Shown here piece after piece: positions 1-6,805 of a DNA stretch of 8,144 nt; the first letter of the stretch is position 1; every line of letters starts with the position of its first letter. The position numbers were made by a program, and so were the translations under genes. Origin of the DNA: JBGPJM01 sp041485385 (GTDB taxonomy: Bacteria; Planctomycetota; Phycisphaerae; Phycisphaerales; UBA1924); NCBI GenBank assembly GCA_041485385.1, contig JBGPJM010000216.1, positions 1 to 8,144 on the forward strand, given 5' to 3'. A model generated the notes under the pieces. It did no database searches. It saw nothing but the letters and a program-made list of their open reading frames with translations, and was not told the origin of the DNA.

Positions 1-750
1 CCCGATGTCCAGCAGTGGGGCAAGGCGACGCGCAACATCGAGGAGGGGAGTTTCCTGGAGGGCCCGCGCGAGCGCTCGTTCGAGCTGCTGCGGGCGCTGC
101 GGATCGCCGCCGAGTTCATCAAGGGGTTTCGCAGGCTGCACTTTGTCGGGCCGTGCATCACGGTCTTCGGGTCGGCGCGGTTCAGCCCCGAGGACCGCTA
201 CTACCTGCTGGCCCGCGAGATGGGCCGGCGCATCGGCCAGCTGGGCTTCACGGTGATGACGGGCGGCGGGCCGGGGATCATGGAGGCGGCCAACCGCGGC
301 GCTCGCGACGCCGGCGGGCCCTCCATCGGCTGCAACATCACCCTGCCCATGGAGCAGCAGCCCAACCCCTACCTCGACAGGTTCATCGAGTTCCGCTACT
401 TCTTCGTGCGCAAGGTGATGCTGGTGAAGTACTCGTACGCGTTCGTGGTGCTCCCCGGCGGCTTCGGCACGCTCGACGAGCTGTTCGAGGCGGCGGTGCT
501 CGTACAGACGGGCAAGATCCGCGACTTCCCCATCGTGCTGATGGGGACCGACTACTGGGGGCCGATGTTCGACTTCCTCCGCGGCACGATGCTCTCCGAG
601 CGCTGCATCTCGCCGGCCGACCTCGACCTGCTCATGCTCACCGACTCCCCCGAGCAGGCGATCAGCTTCATCGCCGACGTCGCGGAACGCAAGTTCGGGT
701 TCAAGTGGGCCAAGCCGCGGATCAAGCGGCGGTGGTTCCTGGGGGAGTGA
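1..750 (+). CDS. LOG family (TIGR00730-type) Rossmann-fold protein, 5'-truncated by window edge
   Basis: The frame is open from base 1 and ends at TGA 748-750, giving at least 249 residues. Counting from the first codon, a Rossmann-like nucleotide-binding start (ITVFGSAR, 53-60) is followed by GGGPGIMEAANRGA (88-101) and the family signature PGGFGTLDE (152-160). These motifs define the lysine-decarboxylase-like LOG family. Characterised members are cytosolic phosphoribohydrolases that release free cytokinin-type bases from nucleoside 5'-monophosphates; others act on AMP or other nucleotides, so the substrate here is unknown. The first in-frame ATG (220) falls after the first nucleotide-binding strand, so it is not the start; the true start lies upstream of the window. 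The long N-terminal helical section before GSAR is as seen in many larger LOG proteins. The gene converges on the zinc-ribbon gene with 47 bp between the stops. Family assignment is secure; physiological role is not. Confidence 0.9.
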   Translation, partial: PDVQQWGKATRNIEEGSFLEGPRERSFELLRALRIAAEFIKGFRRLHFVGPCITVFGSARFSPEDRYYLLAREMGRRIGQLGFTVMTGGGPGIMEAANRGARDAGGPSIGCNITLPMEQQPNPYLDRFIEFRYFFVRKVMLVKYSYAFVVLPGGFGTLDELFEAAVLVQTGKIRDFPIVLMGTDYWGPMFDFLRGTMLSERCISPADLDLLMLTDSPEQAISFIADVAERKFGFKWAKPRIKRRWFLGE

Positions 751-797
751 GGGCGGGAGATCGAGACGGTCTCGGGTCGGATCGCGACTTCCGTCGC

Positions 798-2300
798 TTA
801 TCCATGACCGTCCACGGCCGCAGCGCCTGCCTTTGCGGCGGTCTCTGCCGCGTGCTCCCTTCGCTTCTTCTCGAGGAACTCCGCCACGCCCGACTGCATC
901 CGCGCCGGCGCCTTGACGATCAACTTCGAGTGGAATTGGAGCACCAGACCTACCTCGCCACCGCTGTCAGTCCAGCTCTCAGGCTCGACTGCGGCGACCA
1001 GCGAGTGAATCAGCTCCATCACTTGTTCACTTCGCGATTCGGCGGACCGGCCGCTCTCACTTGCCGAAGCTCTTCCGACAAGGTCCGAGACCTCGTAGAC
1101 CACGAGATCGTCGCTCGACTTGGCGGTCGTCTCCGACCTCAGGCATTCCAACAGCGATTCGATCCAGATATGCACCGACTCGCTCGCCTTGATGAGGAGC
1201 CGCCCGCCAACAAGTCGAATGGTCGCCGCGTCGCCCCCGTTGACGTCCCAACCCTCCGGCTCGATGACAGCCTGGAGTAGGTCCTCGATCTCAACGATTT
1301 CCGAGTCGACGATCACTCGGTCACCGGCCCGGCGAGGAAAGCAGGTAATCGATCCCGTCTCGGAGACGTCGTCCTCCTGGTCCCGCTTGTACTCAACGAC
1401 GTACACCCGCCCGAGGTCTCCGACCTCGTAGATGACTGATCGTGCGGCCTCGCGCAAGCCCTTCGGCGCGCTAAGCCGGATATATCCCCCACCGACGCTC
1501 CATACGGGCCAGTTGCGTCCATCCCCTTCCCGAATCCTCTCCATCACCTTCTGCACCGCTTCCTTCGCCGTCATCCCCGCCTCGATCACCTCCCCCCACG
1601 CCACCGGCGTCTCCGGCCTCACTTGCTCGAACGCCAGCGACTTCCAGTCCGCCTCGATCGGCACCCCCGCTCCCTTCAGCGCCGCCACGATCCCGCCGAC
1701 CGACCGTTCCTTCAGCGCGATCTCCGGCAGCGGCCGGTCCAGCCACTCCGCCGCCGCCCGCGACCCCGCGCTCACCCCGTACTTCCCCTGCCTCGTCAGC
1801 TCCCCCTTCACCCGCCCCATCCACCACCCCATCTGCCACTCCGCGAGCATGTGCTCGTTCACACGGCGCACCAGCTCGGTCCGCAGCGGGTACGCGCTGT
1901 CGGCCACCGCGGAGCTCTGGAACTCCTCCAGCCACGCCGCCATATCCTGCGGCATCATCACCAGCCACGTCCCCGGCACCGCGCCCTTCCAGCCGCTTCG
2001 GACCCACCCCGGCGTCTGGTGGATCCCCACCGCCATCACCACCAGCGCCATCGCGCCCAGGCACCGCCGCCACCGCCGGCGCGTCCTCAAGAGCCGCTTT
2101 TCGCTCCCCGCATCCCGCCCGCACTCGGGGCACACGAGCCCGGGCGCTCCCCCCAGCTCGTACCAGCACCTCGGGCACCGCCGCCGCCCCCGCGCCCGAT
2201 CGCCGCGCGCCACCCATACCCCCAGCACCAACCCACACCCCCCAACCACCCACGCCCCCAGCGCAAAGAGCCAGTCCAGGTTCTCCGTCATCCCGCTCAT
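798..2300 (-). CDS. Membrane zinc-ribbon protein with tandem STN/secretin-like repeats (hypothetical)
   Basis: About 500 residues, no named family recognised. In order (numbered from the GTG at 2303): a membrane segment at about 11-31; a basic stretch; a four-cysteine zinc ribbon, C43-x2-C46 and C58-x2-C61; a second hydrophobic segment at about 81-95; then a soluble region. That region holds an STN-like unit (about 205-297: GVPIEADW, then a helix and YIRLSAPKGL) and two repeated modules. Each module begins with a YEVxDL strand (292-297, 403-408) and continues with EPExW...GG (348-357, 440-449), a LLIK/LIVKAP strand and a closing helix. This arrangement matches planctomycete proteins with secretin/STN-like domains; the function is unknown. 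The start is ATG 2300-2298, which shares one base with the kinase stop (TGATG); a GTG one codon earlier (2303) would give a 4-base GTGA overlap. Either implies translational coupling. Roughly the last 45% of the gene has less GC-biased third positions than the first part. Confidence 0.75.
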   Translation of the reverse strand: MSGMTENLDWLFALGAWVVGGCGLVLGVWVARGDRARGRRRCPRCWYELGGAPGLVCPECGRDAGSEKRLLRTRRRWRRCLGAMALVVMAVGIHQTPGWVRSGWKGAVPGTWLVMMPQDMAAWLEEFQSSAVADSAYPLRTELVRRVNEHMLAEWQMGWWMGRVKGELTRQGKYGVSAGSRAAAEWLDRPLPEIALKERSVGGIVAALKGAGVPIEADWKSLAFEQVRPETPVAWGEVIEAGMTAKEAVQKVMERIREGDGRNWPVWSVGGGYIRLSAPKGLREAARSVIYEVGDLGRVYVVEYKRDQEDDVSETGSITCFPRRAGDRVIVDSEIVEIEDLLQAVIEPEGWDVNGGDAATIRLVGGRLLIKASESVHIWIESLLECLRSETTAKSSDDLVVYEVSDLVGRASASESGRSAESRSEQVMELIHSLVAAVEPESWTDSGGEVGLVLQFHSKLIVKAPARMQSGVAEFLEKKRREHAAETAAKAGAAAVDGHG

Positions 2301-2965
2301 CACTCTCTTGGACGCGGGTCGGCCCCCCCGGTTCCTGCGCCCGGGCGATCCGAGTTGGGGGGCACCACCGTTACGGGCTCATCCAGCGGCACGACCAGCT
2401 CGCAGCGCAACCCCGCTTTCTCCCAGGTCACCTCCGCCGTCCCGCCCAGCTCGTGAGGGACGCTCCCCTCGATCAGGCTCAGGCCGAACCCGCGTCGGCG
2501 CGGCGGCGCCACCTCCGGCCCGTCGCGCTCCTGCCAGCGCAGCCGCAGCTGGTCGCCGCCGCGCTCATCCTTCTCCTGGGCCCACTCCACCTTCACCTTC
2601 CCCTCGGGCACGCTCAGCGCACCATGGCGCACGGCGTTGCTGGCCAGCTCGTGCAGCGTCATCGCCAGGCTCGAGCCCATCCGCGCCGGGAGCTTCATCT
2701 CCTTCTCGCCGATCTCCACGCTCCGGTCTGCCCGGCCGCGCAGCGCTCCCAGCGTCTGCCCCACCATCTCGCGCAGCTCGAAGACCTCCCAGTGCGTCTG
2801 CGCCAGCGTGTTGTGCAGGCGCGCCAGCGTCCGCACGCGCTCGGAGAACTCTTCGTAGAACGCTCCCGCGCCCCGATGGGCGGCGCTGGCGATGGTCTGC
2901 TGCGCCAGCGAGAGCACGGCCGCCAGGTTGTTCTTCACCCGGTGGTCCAGCTCCATCACCATCAT
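2300..2965 (-). CDS. HWE/HisKA_2-type sensor histidine kinase, catalytic half separated from its sensor by an in-frame stop
   Basis: 221 residues carrying a whole kinase core: dimerisation/phosphoacceptor box ELDHRVKNNL with His8, N box HELASNAVRHGAL (His105, Asn110), the W-x-E of the G1 region (WQE, 144-146) and a G2 box GFGLSLI (159-165). The DHRVKNN box, the N-box His and W-x-E are hallmarks of the HWE/HisKA_2 histidine kinases. It lies in the same frame as the receiver-PAS gene upstream, and only a TAG (2986-2984) and six codons separate the two. The usual architecture is a continuous REC-PAS-kinase protein, so this is probably the C-terminal half of a broken gene, or a separately translated kinase. 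ATG 2965 has a GAGGAG at 2980-2975, nine bases upstream, so reinitiation after the stop is plausible. The stop TGA (2302-2300) overlaps the next gene's start. The last 30 or so residues are Pro/Gly-rich and probably disordered. Confidence 0.8.
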   Translation of the reverse strand: MMVMELDHRVKNNLAAVLSLAQQTIASAAHRGAGAFYEEFSERVRTLARLHNTLAQTHWEVFELREMVGQTLGALRGRADRSVEIGEKEMKLPARMGSSLAMTLHELASNAVRHGALSVPEGKVKVEWAQEKDERGGDQLRLRWQERDGPEVAPPRRRGFGLSLIEGSVPHELGGTAEVTWEKAGLRCELVVPLDEPVTVVPPNSDRPGAGTGGADPRPRE

Positions 2966-2983
2966 CTCCTGGCGCTCCTCGGC

Positions 2984-2986
2984 CTA
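2984..2986 (-). other. In-frame TAG stop interrupting the REC-PAS-kinase reading frame
   Basis: Read on the minus strand, the codons run ACC GAG CAG AAG TAG GCC GAG GAG. Frame, domain order and spacing are otherwise those of a continuous hybrid kinase: from K258 to the kinase's first ATG there are only this TAG and six sense codons (AEERQE). No base is gained or lost, so this is a substitution and not a frameshift. Confidence 0.85.
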
Positions 2987-3760
2987 CTTCTGCTCGGTGA
3001 TGTCGTGCGTCACGCTGAGCATGCCGCTGAAGCCCCCGCCCGCTCCGGTCAGCGGGCTGGCGTGCGACTCCATCCAGCGGACCCCCCCGTCCAGCCTGAT
3101 CATGCGGAACCGCGCGTGCCCGCTGAAGCCCCGGGCCACGGTGTCCTGCAGCTCCTGGAACGTCCGCCGGTCCTCCGGGTGGACCATGTCTATCACCCGC
3201 GCCCCCTTGACCTGGTCCAGCGACGTCGCCCCGAGCATCTCCAGCCCGGAAGCGTTGACCTCCAGCAGCAGCCCGTCGGGGCTGACCACCTTCACGCACG
3301 CCGGCTCGTTGTCGTAGATCGTCCGCACCAACTGCTCGCGCTCGCGCAGCACCGCCTCGGCCCGGCGCCTCTGGGCCCGTGTGTGCGCCTCGACGATCTC
3401 CCTCTTGAGCGCCGGCGCCAGGCGCGCCAGGTTCCATTTCATCACGTAGTCGTGCGCACCCGCCTTCATCCCCGCCACCGCCTCCGCTTCCCCGATGCTC
3501 CCGGAGACGATCACGAAGGGCAGGTCCAGCCCGCTCTCACGCAGCACGTCCAACGCCCCCTTCGCGCTGAACCGCGGCATCGTGTTGTCCGCGACTACCG
3601 CGTCCCACTCCTCCTCACGCAGCGCCCGCTCCATCTCCGAGCGCGTGTCCACGCGCCGCACCACCGGCCGCAGCCCCCCGCGCCGCAGCTCGCTCGCCAC
3701 CAACTCCGCGTCGTCCGGAGAGTCCTCCACGATCAGCAACCGGAGGTCCGCAACGTTCAT
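2984..3760 (-). CDS. Response-regulator receiver and PAS protein, N-terminal half of a split hybrid kinase
   Basis: 258 residues. A receiver domain occupies about 5-125: acidic pocket E12/D13, phosphoacceptor Asp58 (in VVADNTMP), Ser86 in VIVSGS and the conserved Lys108 in DYVMK. A linking helix leads to a PAS domain at about 140-258, ending in the typical PAC sequence VTHDITEQK. In related planctomycete and proteobacterial proteins that motif runs directly into a QAEER-type helix and a HWE kinase. Here TAG (2986-2984) follows K258, and the downstream reading frame, in register, encodes that kinase. A single C-to-T change in a CAG codon would produce this. As it stands the product would be a phosphorylatable receiver with a PAS sensor and no output domain. 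Start ATG 3760 has a GGGAG about 10 bases upstream. No membrane segment is seen, so it is cytosolic. Whether it is a pseudogene, a real split gene or a sequence error cannot be told from the window. Confidence 0.82.
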   Translation of the reverse strand: MNVADLRLLIVEDSPDDAELVASELRRGGLRPVVRRVDTRSEMERALREEEWDAVVADNTMPRFSAKGALDVLRESGLDLPFVIVSGSIGEAEAVAGMKAGAHDYVMKWNLARLAPALKREIVEAHTRAQRRRAEAVLREREQLVRTIYDNEPACVKVVSPDGLLLEVNASGLEMLGATSLDQVKGARVIDMVHPEDRRTFQELQDTVARGFSGHARFRMIRLDGGVRWMESHASPLTGAGGGFSGMLSVTHDITEQK

Positions 3761-3956
3761 TCCGGTCAGGCTCCCATGCTTGGCCGTAGTTCCCTCGTCG
3801 CTGCGCCCAGCCGTCTCCGCACGTCGTCAACACCGGTCCGAGCCGGCCCGCCGACACACGTCGAGAGCGGCCGCTCGTCCACGCTGCCCTGTGCTCGCTC
3901 GATTCCCGCCACGTTCCCACGCCCGCCTTTCCCAACGACCCCCAGCCGTCCGGAGA

Positions 3957-3991
3957 GCGAACTATAGAGTTTCGCATCCCGATCCAGTCAT
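3957..3991 (-). promoter_or_regulatory. Candidate promoter of the signalling operon, overlapped by an inverted repeat
   Basis: On the minus strand there is a -10-like TATAGT (3966-3961) and a -35-like ATGACT (3991-3986) with a 19-base spacer, about 200 bases before the receiver gene start. The -10 sits inside an inverted repeat, GCGAA...TTCGC (3975-3971 with 3961-3957), which can extend by a CT/AG pair past one bulged base. An operator over the promoter or a small RNA hairpin are both possible. The spacer is long and the -35 weak, so this is a tentative call. The rest of the 287-bp gap between dut and this operon (3761-4047) shows no convincing gene, tRNA or terminator. Confidence 0.35.
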
Positions 3992-4047
3992 CGATCTCTG
4001 CCGATCGCCGCACATTAGGCAATCTGCCCTGCGCCCTCAGCGCCCAT

Positions 4048-4506
4048 TCATCCCCCGGTACTCCCGAACCCCCCCGCCCCGCGCGCCGTTTCGTTCAGGC
4101 TCTCCACCCCAACCACCCTCGCATGGCTCACCGGCGCGATCACCATCTGCGCCACCCTCGCCCCGTGCGTCACCCGGTATGGCTCCCTCCCGAGATTGAT
4201 CAGCGCCACCCTCACCTCCCCCCGATAATCCGCATCGATCGTCCCCGGCGAGTTGGGCAGCGTCACCCCGAGCTTGCTTGCCAGCCCCGACCGCGGCCGG
4301 ACCTGCGCCTCGTACCCCGCCGGCAGCGCGATCGAGATCCCGGTGGGCACCAGCGCGATCTCTCCCGGCTTCAGCAGGATACCTGGATCATCCGACCCCA
4401 GCGGCATGCACGCCGCCAGATCAAGGCCCGCGGCCTGCTCGGATTGGTAACTTGGGTACGCCGCGTGCCGGCTCAGCAGCTTCACCCGCACTTCCGGTTG
4501 GTCCAT
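4048..4506 (-). CDS. dut: dUTP diphosphatase (dUTPase)
   Basis: 152 residues, the usual length of a homotrimeric bacterial dUTPase. It hydrolyses dUTP to dUMP and pyrophosphate in the cytosol, keeping uracil out of DNA and supplying dUMP for thymidylate synthesis. All five conserved motifs are present in order: AGLDL (26-30), PRSGLA (71-76), GTIDADYRGEV (88-98), RVAQMVI (117-123) and the flexible C-terminal RGAGGFGSTG (142-151), which closes over the substrate. Asp91 and Tyr94 in motif 3 occupy the positions of the family's catalytic aspartate and uracil-discriminating tyrosine. The start is ATG 4506-4504; the ribosome-binding site ahead of it is weak (CGGG). The gene lies on the same strand as its neighbours but with 287 bp downstream and 115 bp upstream, so it is probably its own transcription unit. 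I could not identify a convincing promoter. Confidence 0.97.
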   Translation of the reverse strand: MDQPEVRVKLLSRHAAYPSYQSEQAAGLDLAACMPLGSDDPGILLKPGEIALVPTGISIALPAGYEAQVRPRSGLASKLGVTLPNSPGTIDADYRGEVRVALINLGREPYRVTHGARVAQMVIAPVSHARVVGVESLNETARGAGGFGSTGG

Positions 4507-4621
4507 CCCGAAAACGTTAGCAGAAACCGCCGGCCGCGACAGGCCGCTGACTCAACACGCACGATCATGCGTGCATTTCACAGCTATTTGTCCGGTACTC
4601 GCAGCAAAATCGAGAGATCGA

Positions 4622-4906
4622 CTAAGCCCCCACCTCGTCCAACACCGCCATCTCCTCGTCCCCGATCTCCCGCATCGCGTCCTGCATCGCGCGCTCAAGC
4701 GATTCGATCATCCGGCGCGTCGCCGCGACCGCGTTGTCCAGCGCCGATTTCCCGGTCACCGCCTTCAGCGGATCCTTCCGGTTCAGCCTCACCAGATGCG
4801 ACTCGCACTCGGCGTGCGCCGCGATAAGGCCCCGTAACAAGCTCTCCGCACGCTCCTTGGCGGCGGCCGTTTCCGCAAGGAATCGCTCCCGCTGCGTCGC
4901 TTGCAT
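4622..4906 (-). CDS. Small helical protein of unknown function (94 aa)
   Basis: I do not recognise a family. The product is 94 residues, strongly charged and predicted by eye to be almost entirely helical: an N-terminal helix (about 1-38, rich in Ala, Glu and Arg), a short polar turn around NRKDPLK (41-47), and a second amphipathic helix (about 53-83, SALDNAVAATRRMIESLERAM), ending in an acidic tail. No membrane segment, signal peptide or metal-binding cluster is seen; there is a single cysteine. The ATG at 4906 is chosen because GAGGG lies six bases upstream (4917-4913). An in-frame TTG at 5017 would add 37 residues, but these lack coding character and lie in the probable leader. The codon pattern and the promoter-like sequence upstream support a real gene. 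It could be a coiled-coil adaptor, but that is a guess. Confidence 0.65.
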   Translation of the reverse strand: MQATQRERFLAETAAAKERAESLLRGLIAAHAECESHLVRLNRKDPLKAVTGKSALDNAVAATRRMIESLERAMQDAMREIGDEEMAVLDEVGA

Positions 4907-5029
4907 CGTGTGCCCTCGTTTCGCCCCCGCAGTCGTCGCGTGAGGCCAAGCCCATCGGTACCACTCAATCGTCGGCCGGGTGAAGGCGACCAATGAAAAA
5001 GGAATGAAGCCACCCAAGCCTTATGGGCC

Positions 5030-5055
5030 ATTATAGGGACAGCACCGGCAGTCAA
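5030..5055 (-). promoter_or_regulatory. Candidate sigma70-type promoter for the 94-aa gene
   Basis: The minus strand has a perfect TATAAT (5035-5030) and a TTGACT (5055-5050). An exact TATAAT is unlikely by chance in such GC-rich DNA, and it lies in the gap between the dehydratase stop and the small gene. The spacer is only 14 bases, shorter than the usual 16-18, so the real -35 may differ. A transcript would carry a leader of about 115 nt. Confidence 0.45.
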
Positions 5056-5095
5056 CGCCCTCCACACCCCCCTCCACCCCCGGAATCTGTCAGCG

Positions 5096-6805
5096 TTATG
5101 TCTGGTTCAACTCCGGCACGTACCGCCGGATCGTGCTCAGCACACCCCGGTGATCGCTGCTTGTCCGCACCGCCGAGAGATCGGCGATCATCGTCGTCAC
5201 GGCCGGGCCGTCCGCGTTCGCCCACTTCCCCCCCCAGGCGTTGATCCCCGGGTGGCTCGTCTTTTCGAGCAGCTCCGTGTCGTACGCGAGCTTCTCGTGG
5301 ATCTTTTCGCCGGGGCGCGACCCCGTGAAGATGATGTCGATCGTCGGACCGCCCGCCGCCGCCGTCGTGCCGTCCGGAAGCTCCGGCGGCAGAGCGTCGG
5401 CGGATTCCCAGAGGATCCGGGGCTCGATCCCATGCGCCCGGGCAAACCGGCTCGCCAACTCCAAAATGTTGATGGGCTCCCCCATGTCCAGCACGAACAC
5501 ACACCCGCTGGGGCGTTCCGTGAGCGTGCTGGACTGGATCACGAGCGTCGCCGCCTCCGGGATCGTCATGAAGTACCGCGTCATCCGCGGATCGGTGATC
5601 GTGATCGGGCCCCCCTCGCCGATCTGGGTCGACCAGATCGTCAGCACGCTGCACGCCGATCCCAGCACGTTCCCGAACCGGACCATCCCGGTCCGCGTGG
5701 GTGCACCCGCGAGCGAGTGCACGTACAGCTCCGCCAGCCGCTTGGTCGCCCCCATCACCGAAGTCGGGTGCACCGCCTTGTCCGACGAGATCATGACGAA
5801 CCGCTCCGCCCCCGTCGCCACCGCCGCGTCCGCGATCGACTTGGTCCCGAACAGGTTGTTCGTCACCGCGTGCGCCGGGTGGTCCTCCATCAGCGGCACG
5901 TGCTTGTGCGCCGCGGCATGGAACACCACGTGCGGCCTCACCGCCACCAGGTGCCGCAGCGTCTGCTCGGCGTCCACCACGTCGTGCAGCATCGCCCGGC
6001 GGGCCACGTTCGGGTACCGGCGCGAGAGCTGCCGGTCGATCTCGAACAGCGCGTTCTCCGAGCGGTCCATCAGGATGAGCTGCTCGGGCCCGAACTGCGC
6101 CGCGACGTGCGCGATGTGCGAGCCGATGCTCCCCCCCGCGCCGGTGATCAGGATCCGCCGGCCGCCCAGCATCTCCCCGACCGCCGCGGCATCCAGGTCG
6201 TACGGCCTCCGCCCGATCAACGCCGCCAGATCGATCGTCGCCGGCGCCCGCCAGGTCGAGAGTCCCGCCGACGGGTGGGGCGGAGACGGGGAAGTTGCGC
6301 CGGGAGGCGACGCTTCGTCAGGCTCAACCGCGAGCTGTTCCGCAAACGGCGCGATCACGCGCGCCGCGATCTTCAGCGCTCCCAGCGCCCCGTGCACACT
6401 TACGGCCTCCTCCTCCATCGCCCCCGGCAGCGTCACGATCGCCAGCCGGAACCGGTACCGCGCGTGCATCGCCCGCAGATCATCCATCGCCCCCAGCAGC
6501 GGCAAACCCAGTTCCGGTGCCGCGGCTGCTCCCCCATCCGCCAGGTGCAGCACCACCGGGGCATCCACAAGGATTGCCCCCGCCGGGATGATCCCGCTTC
6601 CCAACGCGTCCAGCTGCGCCGCCATTGCCCGCACTGTTTCGGCGGTTCCGATCACCACAACGCCCGTTCGCGGCAGCGCGGCCGCCGACGGCGCGCATGG
6701 CGCGAGCGCTCCGCCAGCAACTGGCGCAATCTTCAGGCGCGGGGGCTTGATCGAAGCACCGGCCAGGGCTCGTGCGACAGCGACGCGCGGGGTCGGTTTG
6801 GCCAT
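5096..6805 (-). CDS. FlaA1/CapD-like nucleotide-sugar 4,6-dehydratase, soluble form
   Basis: 569 residues. An N-terminal Rossmann-like regulatory or CoA-binding-type domain (about 46-165: VVVIGTAETVRAMAAQL ... LAIVTLPGA) is joined by a Pro-rich linker (166-190) to the polysaccharide-biosynthesis dehydratase domain (about 215-565). That domain has the NAD(P) glycine motif TGAGGSIGS (221-229), FHAAAHKHVPLME (295-307), the catalytic-site region SSDK (340-343) and M351-x3-K355, the Met replacing Tyr of YxxxK as usual in this branch. Also present are RFGNVLGS, MTRYFMTIPEA (408-418) and TGSRPGEKIHEKL (494-506). The family converts UDP-GlcNAc-type sugars to 4-keto-6-deoxy sugars for capsule, O-antigen or protein glycosylation. 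FlaA1-type homologues usually start with about four membrane helices; none is seen here. The start at ATG 6805 is preferred because the frame further upstream runs antisense through ruvA. Confidence 0.88.
   Translation of the reverse strand: MAKPTPRVAVARALAGASIKPPRLKIAPVAGGALAPCAPSAAALPRTGVVVIGTAETVRAMAAQLDALGSGIIPAGAILVDAPVVLHLADGGAAAAPELGLPLLGAMDDLRAMHARYRFRLAIVTLPGAMEEEAVSVHGALGALKIAARVIAPFAEQLAVEPDEASPPGATSPSPPHPSAGLSTWRAPATIDLAALIGRRPYDLDAAAVGEMLGGRRILITGAGGSIGSHIAHVAAQFGPEQLILMDRSENALFEIDRQLSRRYPNVARRAMLHDVVDAEQTLRHLVAVRPHVVFHAAAHKHVPLMEDHPAHAVTNNLFGTKSIADAAVATGAERFVMISSDKAVHPTSVMGATKRLAELYVHSLAGAPTRTGMVRFGNVLGSACSVLTIWSTQIGEGGPITITDPRMTRYFMTIPEAATLVIQSSTLTERPSGCVFVLDMGEPINILELASRFARAHGIEPRILWESADALPPELPDGTTAAAGGPTIDIIFTGSRPGEKIHEKLAYDTELLEKTSHPGINAWGGKWANADGPAVTTMIADLSAVRTSSDHRGVLSTIRRYVPELNQT

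Noticed and set aside
762..774. Hairpin CGAG-ACGGT-CTCG between the convergent LOG and zinc-ribbon genes as a bidirectional terminator
   Set aside because: The stem is only four to five pairs and has no T-tract on either side.
15..1280. Long plus-strand open frame across the LOG gene end and the zinc-ribbon gene
   Set aside because: It is out of frame with the clearly homologous LOG frame and antisense to the second gene, with a low-complexity Arg/Ala-rich product.
3615..4022. Minus-strand 135-codon frame in the gap upstream of the receiver gene
   Set aside because: It overlaps the receiver gene by about 145 bases in another frame and has no motif or good ribosome-binding site.
4556..4573. 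Dyad CACGCA-CGATCA-TGCGTG upstream of dut
   Set aside because: It has six pairs, no T-tract and no associated promoter boxes that I could place. It may be an operator, but there is nothing to support that beyond the symmetry.
4907..5017. 37-residue N-terminal extension of the small gene from a TTG
   Set aside because: The ATG at 4906 has a better start codon and ribosome-binding site, and the extension lacks the helical character of the rest.
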